This document shows, one piece after another, positions 49,766-58,678 of a stretch of 64,000 nt of DNA; position 1 is the first letter of the stretch; the number at the start of each line of letters is the position of its first letter. The stretch is from positions 1 to 64,000 of the forward strand of contig JBBQAA010000074.1 in assembly GCA_038276395.1 (NCBI GenBank), read 5' to 3'. Position numbers and translations under genes: made by a program. The stretch is from JBBQAA01 sp038276395 (GTDB lineage: Bacteria; Actinomycetota; Thermoleophilia; Solirubrobacterales; Solirubrobacteraceae). The notes under the pieces were generated by a model. It was not told the DNA's origin, searched no databases, and saw nothing but the letters and a program-made list of their open reading frames with translations.

Positions 49766-51241
49766 CTACGCCGTGAGGTCCTCCAGCACCGCGCGCGCCG
49801 CGAGGCGGCCGGGCGCGCCGGTGACGGCGCCGCCCGGGTGGGCGCCCGAGCCCGCGAGGTAGAGGCCCTCGACGCCCGCGTGGGCGCGCGGGCCGAAGCG
49901 GTCCTCCAGGAGCTGGCCCGGGAGCATCTCGCCGTGGAAGATGTGACCGCCCGCGATGCCGAAGCGCGCCTCGAGCTCGCGCGGGCCGAGCGGGAGGACC
50001 TCGAGGATGCGGTCGGGGAGTCCGGGGCAGGCCTCGGCGAAGCGCGCGATCGCGAGCTTGGCCGCGGCGTGCGCGTCGACGTCCGGGGGGAAGCACTGGC
50101 AGAAGAGCGAGAGGACGTGGCGGCCGGGCGGCGCGAGCGTCGGGTCGGCCGCGGTCTGGCACGCGGCCTCGATCCACGGCTGCCCAGCCAGGTGGCCGGC
50201 GCGGGCGTCCTGCGCCGCCGCGCGCAGGTCGGCCAGCGTGTAGCCGATGTCGATCGTCCCCGCCCAGGGCTCGGGGCCCGGCCAGGAGGGGAAGTCGGGC
50301 AGGCCGTCGAGCAGCAGCATGACCTTGACCGTGGGCCCGGACTGCCGCCAGCCGGGAGGGTCCGGGCGCCCGGCGAGCCGAGCCGTCGTGACCGGGTCGG
50401 CGCCGGAGACGACGACCCGCGCGGCGAGCTCCTCCCCGCCCGCAAGCGCGACGCCGGTCGCGCGGCCCTCTCCGTCGAGGAGCACGCGCTCGACGCTCGC
50501 CTCGGTGCGGACGGTCGCGCCCGCCGCCTCGGCCGCGGCGCGCAGCGCGCGTGTGACCGCGCCCATGCCGCCGCGGGCAAAGCCCCAGGCCCCGTCGGGC
50601 AGGCCGGCGGCCGGGATCCCGCCGAGGTCGTGGAAGAAGCCGACGAACGCGGTGCCGGGATCCTCCGGCGCGGCGAGCGTCCCGATCAGGCCCTGGATCG
50701 CGAAGGGCACGCGGACCTCCTCCGACGGGATGCCCGCGAGGTCGTCGGCGATTGAGCCGTCGAGGATCTCCGGGCCGATCGCCCGGAGCCAGCGCTCGCG
50801 GTCGGGCGGCTCGAGCAGGAGCGGCCGCGCGCGGGCCGCGGCCTCCTCCCAGCGGGTCGCCCATGCGGCGTAGCCCTCGGCGTCGGCTGGCGACCAGTCC
50901 TCGGCGAGCTGGCGGGCGGTCCGCGCGCGCTCTGACCACGTGACGACCTTCCGCCCGTCGGGAAAGGGCGCGAACAGGTAGGGCTCGTGGACGTCGACGG
51001 TGAGGCCGTGGTCGAGGAGTCCGAGCTCCTCGACGATCTCCCTCCGTAGCAGCGAGAGCGTGTAGGCGCCCGGCGAGGCGCGCACGCCGGGCCACAGCTC
51101 CTCGGTCACGCAGGCGCCGCCGACGAGCTCGCGGCGCTCGAGCACCGTCACCGACAGACCCGCGCGGGCGAGCACGGCGGCGGCCACGAGCCCGTTGTGG
51201 CCCGCCCCGAGGACGACGGCGTCGAGCGGCGCGGGAGCTAC
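49766..51241 (-). CDS. Phytoene desaturase-like FAD oxidoreductase, start codon unclear
   Basis: The protein has an N-terminal Rossmann motif AVVLGAGHNGLVAAAVLARA, EELWPGVRASPGAYTLSL, GFARGGMGAVTRALRAAAEA, and the C-terminal GLYLAGSGAHPGGAVTGAPG. It belongs to the CrtI/CrtO-type NAD(P)/FAD family; polyene desaturation is one possibility. The FAD motif is in frame, but no ATG, GTG or TTG precedes it; the first such codon, GTG 51187, would cut the glycine motif. The 5' end given here (GTA overlapping the upstream TAG) is therefore provisional, about 491 residues. It follows a small gene in the hrcA-dnaJ-prmA operon. Confidence 0.75.
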   Translation of the reverse strand, partial: VAPAPLDAVVLGAGHNGLVAAAVLARAGLSVTVLERRELVGGACVTEELWPGVRASPGAYTLSLLRREIVEELGLLDHGLTVDVHEPYLFAPFPDGRKVVTWSERARTARQLAEDWSPADAEGYAAWATRWEEAAARARPLLLEPPDRERWLRAIGPEILDGSIADDLAGIPSEEVRVPFAIQGLIGTLAAPEDPGTAFVGFFHDLGGIPAAGLPDGAWGFARGGMGAVTRALRAAAEAAGATVRTEASVERVLLDGEGRATGVALAGGEELAARVVVSGADPVTTARLAGRPDPPGWRQSGPTVKVMLLLDGLPDFPSWPGPEPWAGTIDIGYTLADLRAAAQDARAGHLAGQPWIEAACQTAADPTLAPPGRHVLSLFCQCFPPDVDAHAAAKLAIARFAEACPGLPDRILEVLPLGPRELEARFGIAGGHIFHGEMLPGQLLEDRFGPRAHAGVEGLYLAGSGAHPGGAVTGAPGRLAARAVLEDLTA

Positions 51242-51447
51242 CGCGAGCCCTCGGTCTGGCGGCGCTCGGCGACGTGCTCGCCGATCAGCCGCTGGGCCCG
51301 CGCGACCATGCCGCGCCAGGTGGCGTGGTCGCCGTCACGCAGGCCGTTCCGGGCGGCGTCGTCGACGAGCAGCGAGACCTCGAAGAGCGCGTCACCCCCT
51401 CGTACTCCGCGTTCGATCAGATGGAGGTTGACCAGACGTTCGCTCAT
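51238..51447 (-). CDS. Small conserved-looking protein, unknown function
   Basis: A 69-residue protein starts MSERLVNLHLIERGVRGGDA and continues LFEVSLLVDDAARNGLRDGD, ending QRLIGEHVAERRQTEGSR. The composition is balanced and it sits in frame in the operon, overlapping prmA's 3' end and touching the next gene. No domain recognised. An alternative ATG lies 3 codons upstream. Confidence 0.55.
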   Translation of the reverse strand: MSERLVNLHLIERGVRGGDALFEVSLLVDDAARNGLRDGDHATWRGMVARAQRLIGEHVAERRQTEGSR

Positions 51448-52374
51448 GCCGCGCATCCTCTTCCCACGTGCGGACGGACCCGCGGGCGGTGCCGGGCGGC
51501 GGAGCGACATCGCCAGCCGACGGATTCCAGGAAGAAGTCGGAACGGCGCGAGACCCGTCCCTCAGCGCGGAGAGCACGAGCCCCGCCCACTCCCCGTGCG
51601 CACGGCGCTCGCGCTCGGCGAACCCGGCCCGCGCGAACGCCGCCGCGACCTCGTCCGCCTCGCCGCGCAGCAGCCCGCTGGCGACGAGGACCTCGGGCGC
51701 CGCCCGCGGCGCCGCGGCGAGCTGGGACGCATACAGCAGCAGCAGCGGCCGCAGCAGGTTGGCGAGCACCATGGGCGACGGCGCGGGCGGCCCGTCGCGC
51801 AGGTCCTCCCGCGCCACCACGACCTCGACGCCGTTGACCGCCGCGTTCGCGCGCGCGGCCGCCACGGCCAGGGGATCGAAGTCGACCGCTCTCACCGGCC
51901 CCCAGCCCCGCTTCGCCGCGGCGATCGCAGCACCCCCGAGCCGCAGCCGAGGTCGAGCAGCGCTCCCCCGGGCGGGAGCTCCAGCAGCAGCTCCAGGCAC
52001 AGCCGCGTCGTCGCGTGTCCGCCCGTCCCGAAGGCCTGACCCGGGTCGATCACGACATCGAGCGCCGCCCCGGCCGGTGCCTCCCACGGCGGCCGGACGG
52101 CCAGCGCGTCGCCGAGCACGAGCGGGCGGTGGAAGGCGCGCCAGCGCTCGGCCCAGTCCTCCGCCACCTCCTCGCTGCGCACGTCGACGAGCGCGCCGCC
52201 GATGACCGCGCGCAGCTCGGGCAGCGCCGGCAGCTCCCCGGGCGCGCCGTAGAGCGCGTACTCCACGTGCGCACCCGCATCGACCTCCTCGAACCCCGCG
52301 GGCACGAGCTCGAGCAGCTCGGCGAGGACGACCTCCGCGTCCTCCCTCCGCACCCGCAGGGAGAGGCGGATCAC
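51392..52374 (-). pseudogene. prmA: Ribosomal protein L11 methyltransferase, frameshifted
   Basis: The 5' frame (GTG 52374 to about 51928) has the substrate domain and SAM motif I: VIDPGQAFGTGGHATTRLCL and LLDLGCGSGVL. The protein continues in another frame as AIAAAKRGWGPVRAVDFDPL, VVVAREDLRDGPPAP, and LANLLRPLLL (the NxLLxPLL motif of PrmA). At the junction the minus strand reads GTGCTGCGATCGCC where GTGCTG-GCG-ATC-GCC is expected, so one G is missing between 51927 and 51928. The dnaJ-prmA context and the intact rest point to a recent deletion or a sequencing error. Its GTG overlaps the dnaJ stop. Confidence 0.9.
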
Positions 52375-53510
52375 GCGCCGAAGGCGCGCTTCAGCTTGCC
52401 GAGGACGCCCTCGTCCCGCGCCTCGAGGTTCTCCGCGGTCAGGGAGCCCGAGAGCTCCTCGAGCAGCTCGCGCTGGCGCCGCGAGAGCCGCCGCGGGATG
52501 ACGACGTTGACGACGACGCGCAGATGCCCCCGCCGCCCCGAGCGGAGCGCCGGCATCCCCGCTCCCCGCAAGAGGATCGTCTCGTTGGGCTGCGTGCCGG
52601 CGCCGAGCTCGACCGTGTGCGGGCCGTCGAGCGTCGGGACCTCGAGTGAGCCGCCGAGCGCCGCCAGGGGCGCGGGCACGTCGAGCACGGTGACGAGATC
52701 GTCGCCGTCGCGGACGAAGCGGGGATCCTCGGCCACGCGGATGAGCACGTAGAGGTCGCCGGGCGGCCCGCCGCGCTCCCCCGCGTGACCCCGGCCGGAG
52801 ACGCGGATGCGCTGCCCGTCGGCGATGCCGGCGGGGACGTCGACCTCGACCGTCCGCCGGTCGACGGTCCTGCCCCGCCCCCGGCACGTCGCGCACGGCT
52901 CGCGGGCGATCCTGCCGTCCCCCCCGCAGGCGTCGCACGCCGCGGCGCGGACGACCTGGCCGAACGGCGTGCGCGCCGTCGTGCGGAGCTGGCCCGAGCC
53001 GCCGCAGCGCCCGCAGGTCTCGATCGGCGTGCCCGGCTTGGCTCCGTTGCCCCGACAGGTCTCGCACACGCCGACGGCGTCGAAGGCGACCTCGGCCCGT
53101 CGCCCGAGCGCCGCCTCGGCCAGGGACACGCCGGCCTGCACGGCGACGTCGCCGCCCTGGACGGCGCCGCGCGCGCCACCGCCGCCGCCGAAGATCCCGC
53201 CGCCGCCGCCCCCGCCGAAGAAGGCGTCGAAGATGTCGGCGAAGGAGCCGAAGGTGTCGAAGGAGGGCGCGTAGCCGCCGGCCCTGAGCCCTTCGAGCCC
53301 GTAGCGGTCATAGGTCGCGCGGCGCTCGGCGTCGGAGAGCACGTCGTACGCCTCCGCCACCTCCTTGAACTGGCGCTCAGCGTCCGGATTGTCCTGGTTG
53401 ACGTCGGGATGCAGCTCGCGCGCCAGCGTGCGCCAGCGCTTCTTGATCTGCGCGTCGGTGGCGTCCCGCGGCACGCCGAGGCGCTCGTAGAGATCGGTGG
53501 TGGCGGCCAT
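52371..53510 (-). CDS. dnaJ: Chaperone protein DnaJ
   Basis: This 379-residue protein has a J-domain with HPD (LARELHPDVNQ), a Gly/Phe region (FFGGGGGGGIFGGGGG), four CxxCxGxG zinc motifs (CETCRGNG, CGRCGGSG, CDACGGDG, CATCRGRG), and the C-terminal peptide-binding domains. It stimulates DnaK ATPase. It begins 11 bp after hrcA. There is no dnaK or grpE in this window, so this is likely a second DnaJ locus or an unlinked one. Confidence 0.97.
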   Translation of the reverse strand: MAATTDLYERLGVPRDATDAQIKKRWRTLARELHPDVNQDNPDAERQFKEVAEAYDVLSDAERRATYDRYGLEGLRAGGYAPSFDTFGSFADIFDAFFGGGGGGGIFGGGGGARGAVQGGDVAVQAGVSLAEAALGRRAEVAFDAVGVCETCRGNGAKPGTPIETCGRCGGSGQLRTTARTPFGQVVRAAACDACGGDGRIAREPCATCRGRGRTVDRRTVEVDVPAGIADGQRIRVSGRGHAGERGGPPGDLYVLIRVAEDPRFVRDGDDLVTVLDVPAPLAALGGSLEVPTLDGPHTVELGAGTQPNETILLRGAGMPALRSGRRGHLRVVVNVVIPRRLSRRQRELLEELSGSLTAENLEARDEGVLGKLKRAFGA

Positions 53511-53521
53511 CGGCGGTCCCG

Positions 53522-54538
53522 TCAGTCCTCGTAGACGTCGGAGACGAAGCGGGAGAGCTCGCCGGCGGCGGCGCGCACGGCGCTGATCGCGCCGCCGTAA
53601 TCCATCCGCACCGGGCCGATGACGGAGACCGTCCCAAGCGCGCGCGAGGCGAGGCCGTAGGGCTCGGAGATGACGGCGAGGTTCTGCATCGCCGGGGTCG
53701 TGTTCTCCGTTCCGATGCGGACGAACGTGCCGGAGCCCGCGAGCGCGTCGCGGAGGACCGTCAGCAGCGTGACCCGCCGCTCGAGCAGGTCCATCAGCTC
53801 GTTGAGCTGGCTCACGTCGGCCACGCGGTGCTCGGCGAAGAGGCGGGCGGCGCCGTCCATGTAGAGGGTCTGCCCCGCGGAGTCCTCGAGCTCGGTGAAG
53901 ACGGGCGCGAGCTCGAGCAGGAAGCCGCGCTCGGTGTCGGAGAGCTCGGGATCGGCCAGCCGCGAGTGGAGCATCCGGGCGCCGAGGCCGAGCCCGGCCA
54001 GGCGCTCGTTCAGGTAGGCGGCGGCCCAGCCCGCGAGGCCGGCGTCGATCGCCCCCTCGAAGGTGAAGAGGCGTTTGGTCACGCCGCCCGTCGAGGTGAT
54101 GACGACGACCATGAGGACCTGGGGCTGCAGGACGAGCACCTCGACGTGGCGGATCCGCGCGGTGTCGAGCGGCGGCGCGGTGACGATCGCCAGCAGGCAC
54201 GTGACCTGGGAGAGCGCCTCGGAGGTCACCCGCATCGCCTCGTCGAGCTCGCGCCGGACGAGCGCCAGCGAGGGCACGTCGGCGCGGCGCTCCTCCCGCA
54301 GCCGCGGCATCAGCCGGTCGACGAAGAAGCGATACCCCGCGTCGGTCGGCACCCGCCCGGCCGAGGTGTGGGGATGGTCGAGCAGACCGTGCTCCTCGAG
54401 CAGCGCCAGCTCGTTGCGGATCGTCGAGGGTCCCCATTCCGCGGCCGCGGCCAGCGCCTTCGAGCCCACGGGCAGACCGGTGTCGAGGTGGGACTCGACG
54501 ACGCGCTCGAGCAGCAGCTCCTGGCGGGGGGTCAGCAC
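53522..54538 (-). CDS. hrcA: Heat-inducible transcription repressor HrcA
   Basis: This 338-residue repressor has an N-terminal winged helix (LTPRQELLLERVVESHLDTG, WGPSTIRNELALLEEHGLL, TSAGRVPTDAGYRFFVDRLM) and a C-terminal GAF-like part with GTENTTPAMQNLAVISEPYG and GTVSVIGPVRMDYGGAISAV. It normally binds CIRCE operators, but none is found upstream. The GTG at 54538 lies 7 nt after TACCCT, so it is probably leaderless. Confidence 0.96.
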   Translation of the reverse strand: MLTPRQELLLERVVESHLDTGLPVGSKALAAAAEWGPSTIRNELALLEEHGLLDHPHTSAGRVPTDAGYRFFVDRLMPRLREERRADVPSLALVRRELDEAMRVTSEALSQVTCLLAIVTAPPLDTARIRHVEVLVLQPQVLMVVVITSTGGVTKRLFTFEGAIDAGLAGWAAAYLNERLAGLGLGARMLHSRLADPELSDTERGFLLELAPVFTELEDSAGQTLYMDGAARLFAEHRVADVSQLNELMDLLERRVTLLTVLRDALAGSGTFVRIGTENTTPAMQNLAVISEPYGLASRALGTVSVIGPVRMDYGGAISAVRAAAGELSRFVSDVYED

Positions 54539-54545
54539 GGGATGC

Positions 54546-54551
54546 AGGGTA
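54546..54551 (-). promoter_or_regulatory. Candidate -10 box for hrcA-dnaJ operon
   Basis: TACCCT on the minus strand, 7 nt, GTG at 54538. No inverted repeat of the CIRCE class (TTAGCACTC-N9-GAGTGCTAA) is present nearby. Confidence 0.5.
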
Positions 54552-54562
54552 TGAGGGTGGGG

Positions 54563-55248
54563 CTATCCCGGTGCGGAGGCGACCACCCTTCCCAGCGTCG
54601 CGATCGTCCTGGGCCAGGGGCGACCACGCGTGCAGGGTGAGGGCAAAGCTCGTGCCGTGAGCGCGGAAGCAGAACTCGATGTGATCCCCGACCTCTCCGC
54701 CGCCCGCCGCGTTCGGGGGAGCGAGCACCAGCCGGCCGTGGTGGCCTGACCACGGCGCTGGTCCGAGGGCGACCGCCTTCCGTCGGCCGCTGTCGAGCAG
54801 GGAGTCGCTCACGCGGCGTGCCGTCCGCTCATGCGGCCACCGGCACACGTCCCGCTCCCGCGAGCCACGATGTCCAGGTGGCCGATGTTCAATGGCGGCG
54901 GGGACGGCGCCATCAGGCTCCACTCGCCGCCGCGACAGCGTCGGCTGCCGAGCGGGATGGGCGTGCCCCGGTTGTCGCATCCGGCGAACGAGGCGGCGGG
55001 CCCGCCACGCCGAATCAGGAACGGCACGCGGCGAGGGCAGGCGGGACGCATCACGACGAGCGCCCGACAGGTCGCGAGCGCCCTGGCCGGGGTCTCGGTC
55101 ATCCTCAGCGGAGCTCGGCTCCCGCGCGTCGGCCCGGCGCGCGGTGGGGCGCCCCGGCCGTGTCGCCTCCGCACGCAGCGAGCGCCAGAACGGACGCCGC
55201 GACGGCCGGGACGGCAAGCAGATGCAGCGTGCGCCCGAGAAGGCTCAC
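54563..55248 (-). pseudogene. Decayed lipoprotein gene upstream of hrcA
   Basis: Segments of one exported protein occupy different frames. They are a lipoprotein signal (VSLLGRTLHLLAVPAVAASV, lipobox LALAAC), then ACPRRVPFLIRRGGPAASFA with GCDNRGTPIP, then WSLMAPSPPPLNIGHLDIVA, then VALGPAPWSGHHGRLVLAPP with HIEFCFRAHGTSFALTLHAW. The last segment changes frame once more to TIATLGRVVASAPG and a stop at 54563. Three or more frame changes are needed, more than a single error. It resembles lipoproteins of related bacteria only in general pattern; I do not assign a function. Confidence 0.55.
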
Positions 55249-55261
55249 GGCCGCCCCGCCC

Positions 55262-55648
55262 CTACACCCGCAGCTCGGCCTCGGCGTTACGCACGATCCG
55301 GTTGCCGTCCTGCACGGCCTCGGACTCGACCCGGGCGATGCCATCCTGCGCCTCGACGACCTTCCCCGTCACCACCACCTCCTGCTCGAGCGCGCCCATC
55401 CCCCGGAACTGCACGGACAGCCGGCGGAGGGATGCGGGCCCGCCCACCCCTCCCGCCGCCTCCGTATGGGCCCGCGCGACCTGGGCCATCGTCCACAGCC
55501 CGTGGAGGATCCGGCCGGGCAGGCCGACCGCGCGGGCGAACTCCTCGTCGACGTGGATCGGGTTGAAGTCGCCCGAGGCGCCGGCGTAGCGGAGGGTCAC
55601 GTACTTGTCCGGCGTGACCCTCAGCTCGATCTGCTCCCCCTCCCGCAT
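55262..55648 (-). CDS. MaoC-like dehydratase, HadB type
   Basis: This 128-residue hot-dog protein carries the hydratase-2 signature YAGASGDFNPIHVDEEFARA, with the catalytic Asp and His in GDxNPIH, then VGLPGRILHGLWTMAQVARA. This matches the catalytic HadB-type subunit of (3R)-hydroxyacyl-ACP dehydratase. It begins one base after the HadA-like gene stop. In vivo partner and acyl substrate are not certain; FAS-II-type elongation is plausible. Confidence 0.85.
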   Translation of the reverse strand: MREGEQIELRVTPDKYVTLRYAGASGDFNPIHVDEEFARAVGLPGRILHGLWTMAQVARAHTEAAGGVGGPASLRRLSVQFRGMGALEQEVVVTGKVVEAQDGIARVESEAVQDGNRIVRNAEAELRV

Positions 55649-55649
55649 C

Positions 55650-56078
55650 TCAGCCTCCCCGCACGATGTTCGTCCACGTCGCCGTGCAGACAGTCGCCCC
55701 GCGCTGGTTCTTCGATGTCGTCTCGAAGACGAAGAAGTGCATGTCGCCGCGCTCGGAGATCGATTTGACGCTCGCGGCGGTCTCGATCTCGTCGCCCGCG
55801 ACGACGAGCTCTCCCCACACGAGCTCCTGGCCACCGTGGACCATGCGGGCGAAGTCGATCCCCACCTCGGGGTCGAAGAGCGCGGGCGCGACGGCGGGCG
55901 CGGAGTAGACGACGGCGAACATCGGCGGCGCCACGAGGTCGGCGTGGCCGGCGGCGCGCGCCGCCTCCAGATCGAGATGCAGCGCGTTCGTCTCCCCTAC
56001 CGCGTGGGCGTACTCGCGGATCTTCTCGCGCCCGACGGCGTAGACGACGGGGGGGAAGGTCTTGCCCTCGGCGCTCAT
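55650..56078 (-). CDS. MaoC N-terminal (FAS1-like) dehydratase, HadA type
   Basis: This 142-residue hot-dog protein has VVYAVGREKIREYAHAVGET, NALHLDLEAARAAGHADLVA and HGGQELVWGELVVAGDEI. The substrate-binding HadA/HadC-type subunit lacks the GDxNPIH motif, as expected. Together with the next gene it would form a heterodimeric dehydratase. A terminator hairpin precedes it, so the pair has its own transcript. Confidence 0.82.
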   Translation of the reverse strand: MSAEGKTFPPVVYAVGREKIREYAHAVGETNALHLDLEAARAAGHADLVAPPMFAVVYSAPAVAPALFDPEVGIDFARMVHGGQELVWGELVVAGDEIETAASVKSISERGDMHFFVFETTSKNQRGATVCTATWTNIVRGG

Positions 56079-56105
56079 GCGGGCGGCAATCTACCGGTCG
56101 GTTTC

Positions 56106-56130
56106 CTGAGGGGGTCCGACCCCTCTCAGG
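56106..56130 (-). terminator. Hairpin at the end of the M48 protease gene
   Basis: CCTGAG-GGGGTC-C-GACCCC-(T)-CTCAGG makes a 12-bp stem with one bulge, overlapping the M48 stop codon. Its core GGGGTCCGACCCC is identical to the element at 1931-1943. Confidence 0.6.
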
Positions 56131-57331
56131 GTCGGCGCGCCTCCCACGCGTCGGCGAGCTCGATGCGGGTCAGGCCGGTCGGGTGGTCGTCGAAGAGCGC
56201 GTGCGCCCACCACGGCGAGGTCGGATCGGAGTAGGCCCGGTGCGTGAAGCCGCGGAAGAGCGCGCGGTCGGCGGCGGGGTCGCGGGTCGTGCGCAGCGCC
56301 GACCAGTCCGCCTCGGTCTCGAAGCGCCGGGAGACCGTCGTCGTCAGCGGCAGCGCGAGCGTCTGGGCGAGGGCGAGCACGAGCAGGGCGAGCGGCACCG
56401 CGGCGGGCTCGCGCAGCCCGCCGCGGCGCCGGGTCAGGAGCTCGATCAGGAAGGCGGCCGGGATGAGGAAGAGCGCGGAGAGCCCGATCCCCTTCAGCAG
56501 GTGCCTGTGCGCGAGGTGCCCGAGCTCGTGGCCGATGACGACCCGCACCTGGCGCCGCGGGAAGCCGTCGACGAGCGTGTCCCACAGGATGACCCGGCGG
56601 CCCGGACCGAGCCCGACGGCCTCGGCGTTAGGCGCCGTCGTCTGCCGCTTGACGTACTGCACGCGGACCTCGGCGTCGCCGACCCCCTCCTGCGCGGCGA
56701 AGCGCCGGGCGGTCGCCGCGAGCGACGGGTCGCGCAGGGGGTGCTGGTCGGGAATGAGCCAGGGCGAGGCGAGCGCGAACAGCGCGCTCACCCCGACGAG
56801 CGCGGGCGCGCCCACGAACGGCCAGGCCGAGCCGAGCCGCCCGGCCAGCGCCATGACGATGAGCAGCGCGAAGCAGGCGAACAGGAACTGGCCACCGAGC
56901 GAGAGGAAGTCCTGGATCACGTAGGCCAGGTAGCCGGCCCGGGCCAGGTGGTGCCGGCGCTCCCACCACAGCTCCGCCACGCCGAAGGGGATCTGGGCGA
57001 ACCACGTGAGCCCGAGCCCGAGCATGCCGAGGAGCATCCCCGTCCCGATCCGCCCCGCCGCCGACTCGCGCGCGAGGACCGCCCCACGCCGCGCGTAGAG
57101 CCACAGCGCGCCGAGCAGCGCGAGGATCCCGCCGAGGGCGATCAGCCGCTCGACCCGGGAGAACTCGCGCGCCCGGCGGAGATCTGCGGGATCGAACTGA
57201 CCGGCCGCGCTCAGGTGCGGCAGGCCCAGATCCCCCGGCACCGTCGTGCGCAAGATCCAGAGGAGCAGGAGGACCCAGCCGGCCGCCAGCGCGACGCCGA
57301 GCACGCCGAGCAGGACCCGGCGCGCGCTCAC
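56126..57331 (-). CDS. M48 family membrane metalloprotease
   Basis: This 401-residue Ste24/HtpX-type protease has several N-terminal membrane segments, the zinc motif VIGHELGHLAHRH (HELGH), and the Glu of the third ligand in SRRFETEADW. AEAVGLGPGRRVILWDTLVD precedes the zinc motif. It cleaves membrane or lipid-linked substrates; no target is known here. The GTG start overlaps the DUF4389 stop as GTGA. Confidence 0.9.
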   Translation of the reverse strand: MSARRVLLGVLGVALAAGWVLLLLWILRTTVPGDLGLPHLSAAGQFDPADLRRAREFSRVERLIALGGILALLGALWLYARRGAVLARESAAGRIGTGMLLGMLGLGLTWFAQIPFGVAELWWERRHHLARAGYLAYVIQDFLSLGGQFLFACFALLIVMALAGRLGSAWPFVGAPALVGVSALFALASPWLIPDQHPLRDPSLAATARRFAAQEGVGDAEVRVQYVKRQTTAPNAEAVGLGPGRRVILWDTLVDGFPRRQVRVVIGHELGHLAHRHLLKGIGLSALFLIPAAFLIELLTRRRGGLREPAAVPLALLVLALAQTLALPLTTTVSRRFETEADWSALRTTRDPAADRALFRGFTHRAYSDPTSPWWAHALFDDHPTGLTRIELADAWEARRP

Positions 57332-58674
57332 CCCTCGGGCAGCGGCGCCGGGGCGGGGGGAGCGCCCGGCGGCGCCCAGGTGACGACCGGCCCCGCGTAG
57401 GGGTAGCGGTCGGTGAGCAGCAGTCCGTAGGCCTGGACCTGCGCGTTGTAGCGCAGCGCCCAGACCGAGAGGTTCCGCAGGCCCTCGGGCATCCGGCCCG
57501 TCACGAGCGCCGCCCACCAGCCGAGAAAGCCGGCGATGAACTGGACCGCGCCGAGCGCGGAGGTCACGAGGAAGGCAGGCAAGATGAGCAGCCAGCGAAA
57601 GAACGTGATCCAGCGGTTCTGCCTCACCGCCATCGGCAGCTGCGCCTCCACCGGATAGGTCCCCGGCTCGCCGGTGAAGCCGGGAAAGGGGTTGGCGGCG
57701 AGCCACAGGAAGGCGTTGACGTGGGTCCCGTAGGCCACGAAGCGGCTGAGGAAGGCGTGGATCCGCTCCGGCGCGCGGCCACCGAAGAGCGTCCCCAGCG
57801 AGTGCGGGATGAGCGCCAGGAGCGCGACCAGAGACCACAGCGCGAGCCAGACGAGATGGGGCAGCGCCAGCAGGCCGCGGAAGAACACGGTGATCCGGGA
57901 GCGGCGGAGATCGTCGGCATTGGCCACGGCCACCGGGTGCGGCTCGGCGTGCTCGGCGGCCGGGCTCTTCAGCGGGTCGGAGTCGGGATAGCGCGGCGTG
58001 ACGAGCAGGAAGTAGGCGTAGACCTGCGCCGCGTAGCCGATCGCGTAGGCGGCGGCGTCGCGGAGCCCACGCGGGGCGCGGGCGCGGAGGACGCCGACCC
58101 ACCAGGCGAGGAACGCGCACGCGGTGACGAGGTCGCCCGAGGAGAAATCGCCCGAGAAGGACGAGGAGGAGAAACTCGAGGAGGAGCCCGAGATCGATCC
58201 GCCGCTGAAGCTCGCGCCGCCGCCGGCCAGCGCGGCGGAGAGGGCGAGCGCGGGCAGCGCGAGGATCAGGCGGCCGAGCACCGTCCAGCGGCTCTGCCGG
58301 ACCCGCTCGGGCAGCTCCAAGTCCACCGCGTAGGGCCGGTCGGCGAAGAACGGCGGCCACGGCTCGGCGACGAGGTAGAGGTAGCCGTTGACCTGGGTCA
58401 CGTAGCGGATGAAGCGGGCGATGAAGTGGTGCAGGCCCTCCGGCACGCGCCCGATGATGAGCGCCGCGAACCAGGCGAGGACGACCGCGAAGATGACCGC
58501 CAACCCGTACAGGGCGAGCGCGATGAAGTGCGGGATGGCGAGCAGCGCGCGGAAGAAGACCGTCAGCCGCGAGCGCTCGAGGTCGTCGGGAGCGAGCAGG
58601 AGCCGTACCGGCGGCGCCGCCACCTCGCGCCCGGGTTCAGGCTCGGCCGGCGGAGAGCCCTCGAGTCCTTCCAT
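57328..58674 (-). CDS. DUF4389 domain membrane protein (two repeats)
   Basis: This 448-residue protein has two homologous DUF4389 halves. The first begins RLTVFFRALLAIPHFIALAL and the second RITVFFRGLLALPHLVWLAL; each later has a 'P(E/P)xLxxFxxRFxxYxTxVNxFLxL' element (HHFIARFIRYVTQVNGYLYL). A Ser-rich loop with GGSISGSSSSFSSSSFSGD lies between. Function unknown. It is in an operon between the SDR and the M48 protease. Confidence 0.85.
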   Translation of the reverse strand: MEGLEGSPPAEPEPGREVAAPPVRLLLAPDDLERSRLTVFFRALLAIPHFIALALYGLAVIFAVVLAWFAALIIGRVPEGLHHFIARFIRYVTQVNGYLYLVAEPWPPFFADRPYAVDLELPERVRQSRWTVLGRLILALPALALSAALAGGGASFSGGSISGSSSSFSSSSFSGDFSSGDLVTACAFLAWWVGVLRARAPRGLRDAAAYAIGYAAQVYAYFLLVTPRYPDSDPLKSPAAEHAEPHPVAVANADDLRRSRITVFFRGLLALPHLVWLALWSLVALLALIPHSLGTLFGGRAPERIHAFLSRFVAYGTHVNAFLWLAANPFPGFTGEPGTYPVEAQLPMAVRQNRWITFFRWLLILPAFLVTSALGAVQFIAGFLGWWAALVTGRMPEGLRNLSVWALRYNAQVQAYGLLLTDRYPYAGPVVTWAPPGAPPAPAPLPEG

Positions 58675-58678
58675 GGGG

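Noticed and set aside
54539..54700. CIRCE operator upstream of hrcA
   Set aside because: No TTAGCACTC-N9-GAGTGCTAA or close variant was seen; the stretch is the tail of a decayed gene.
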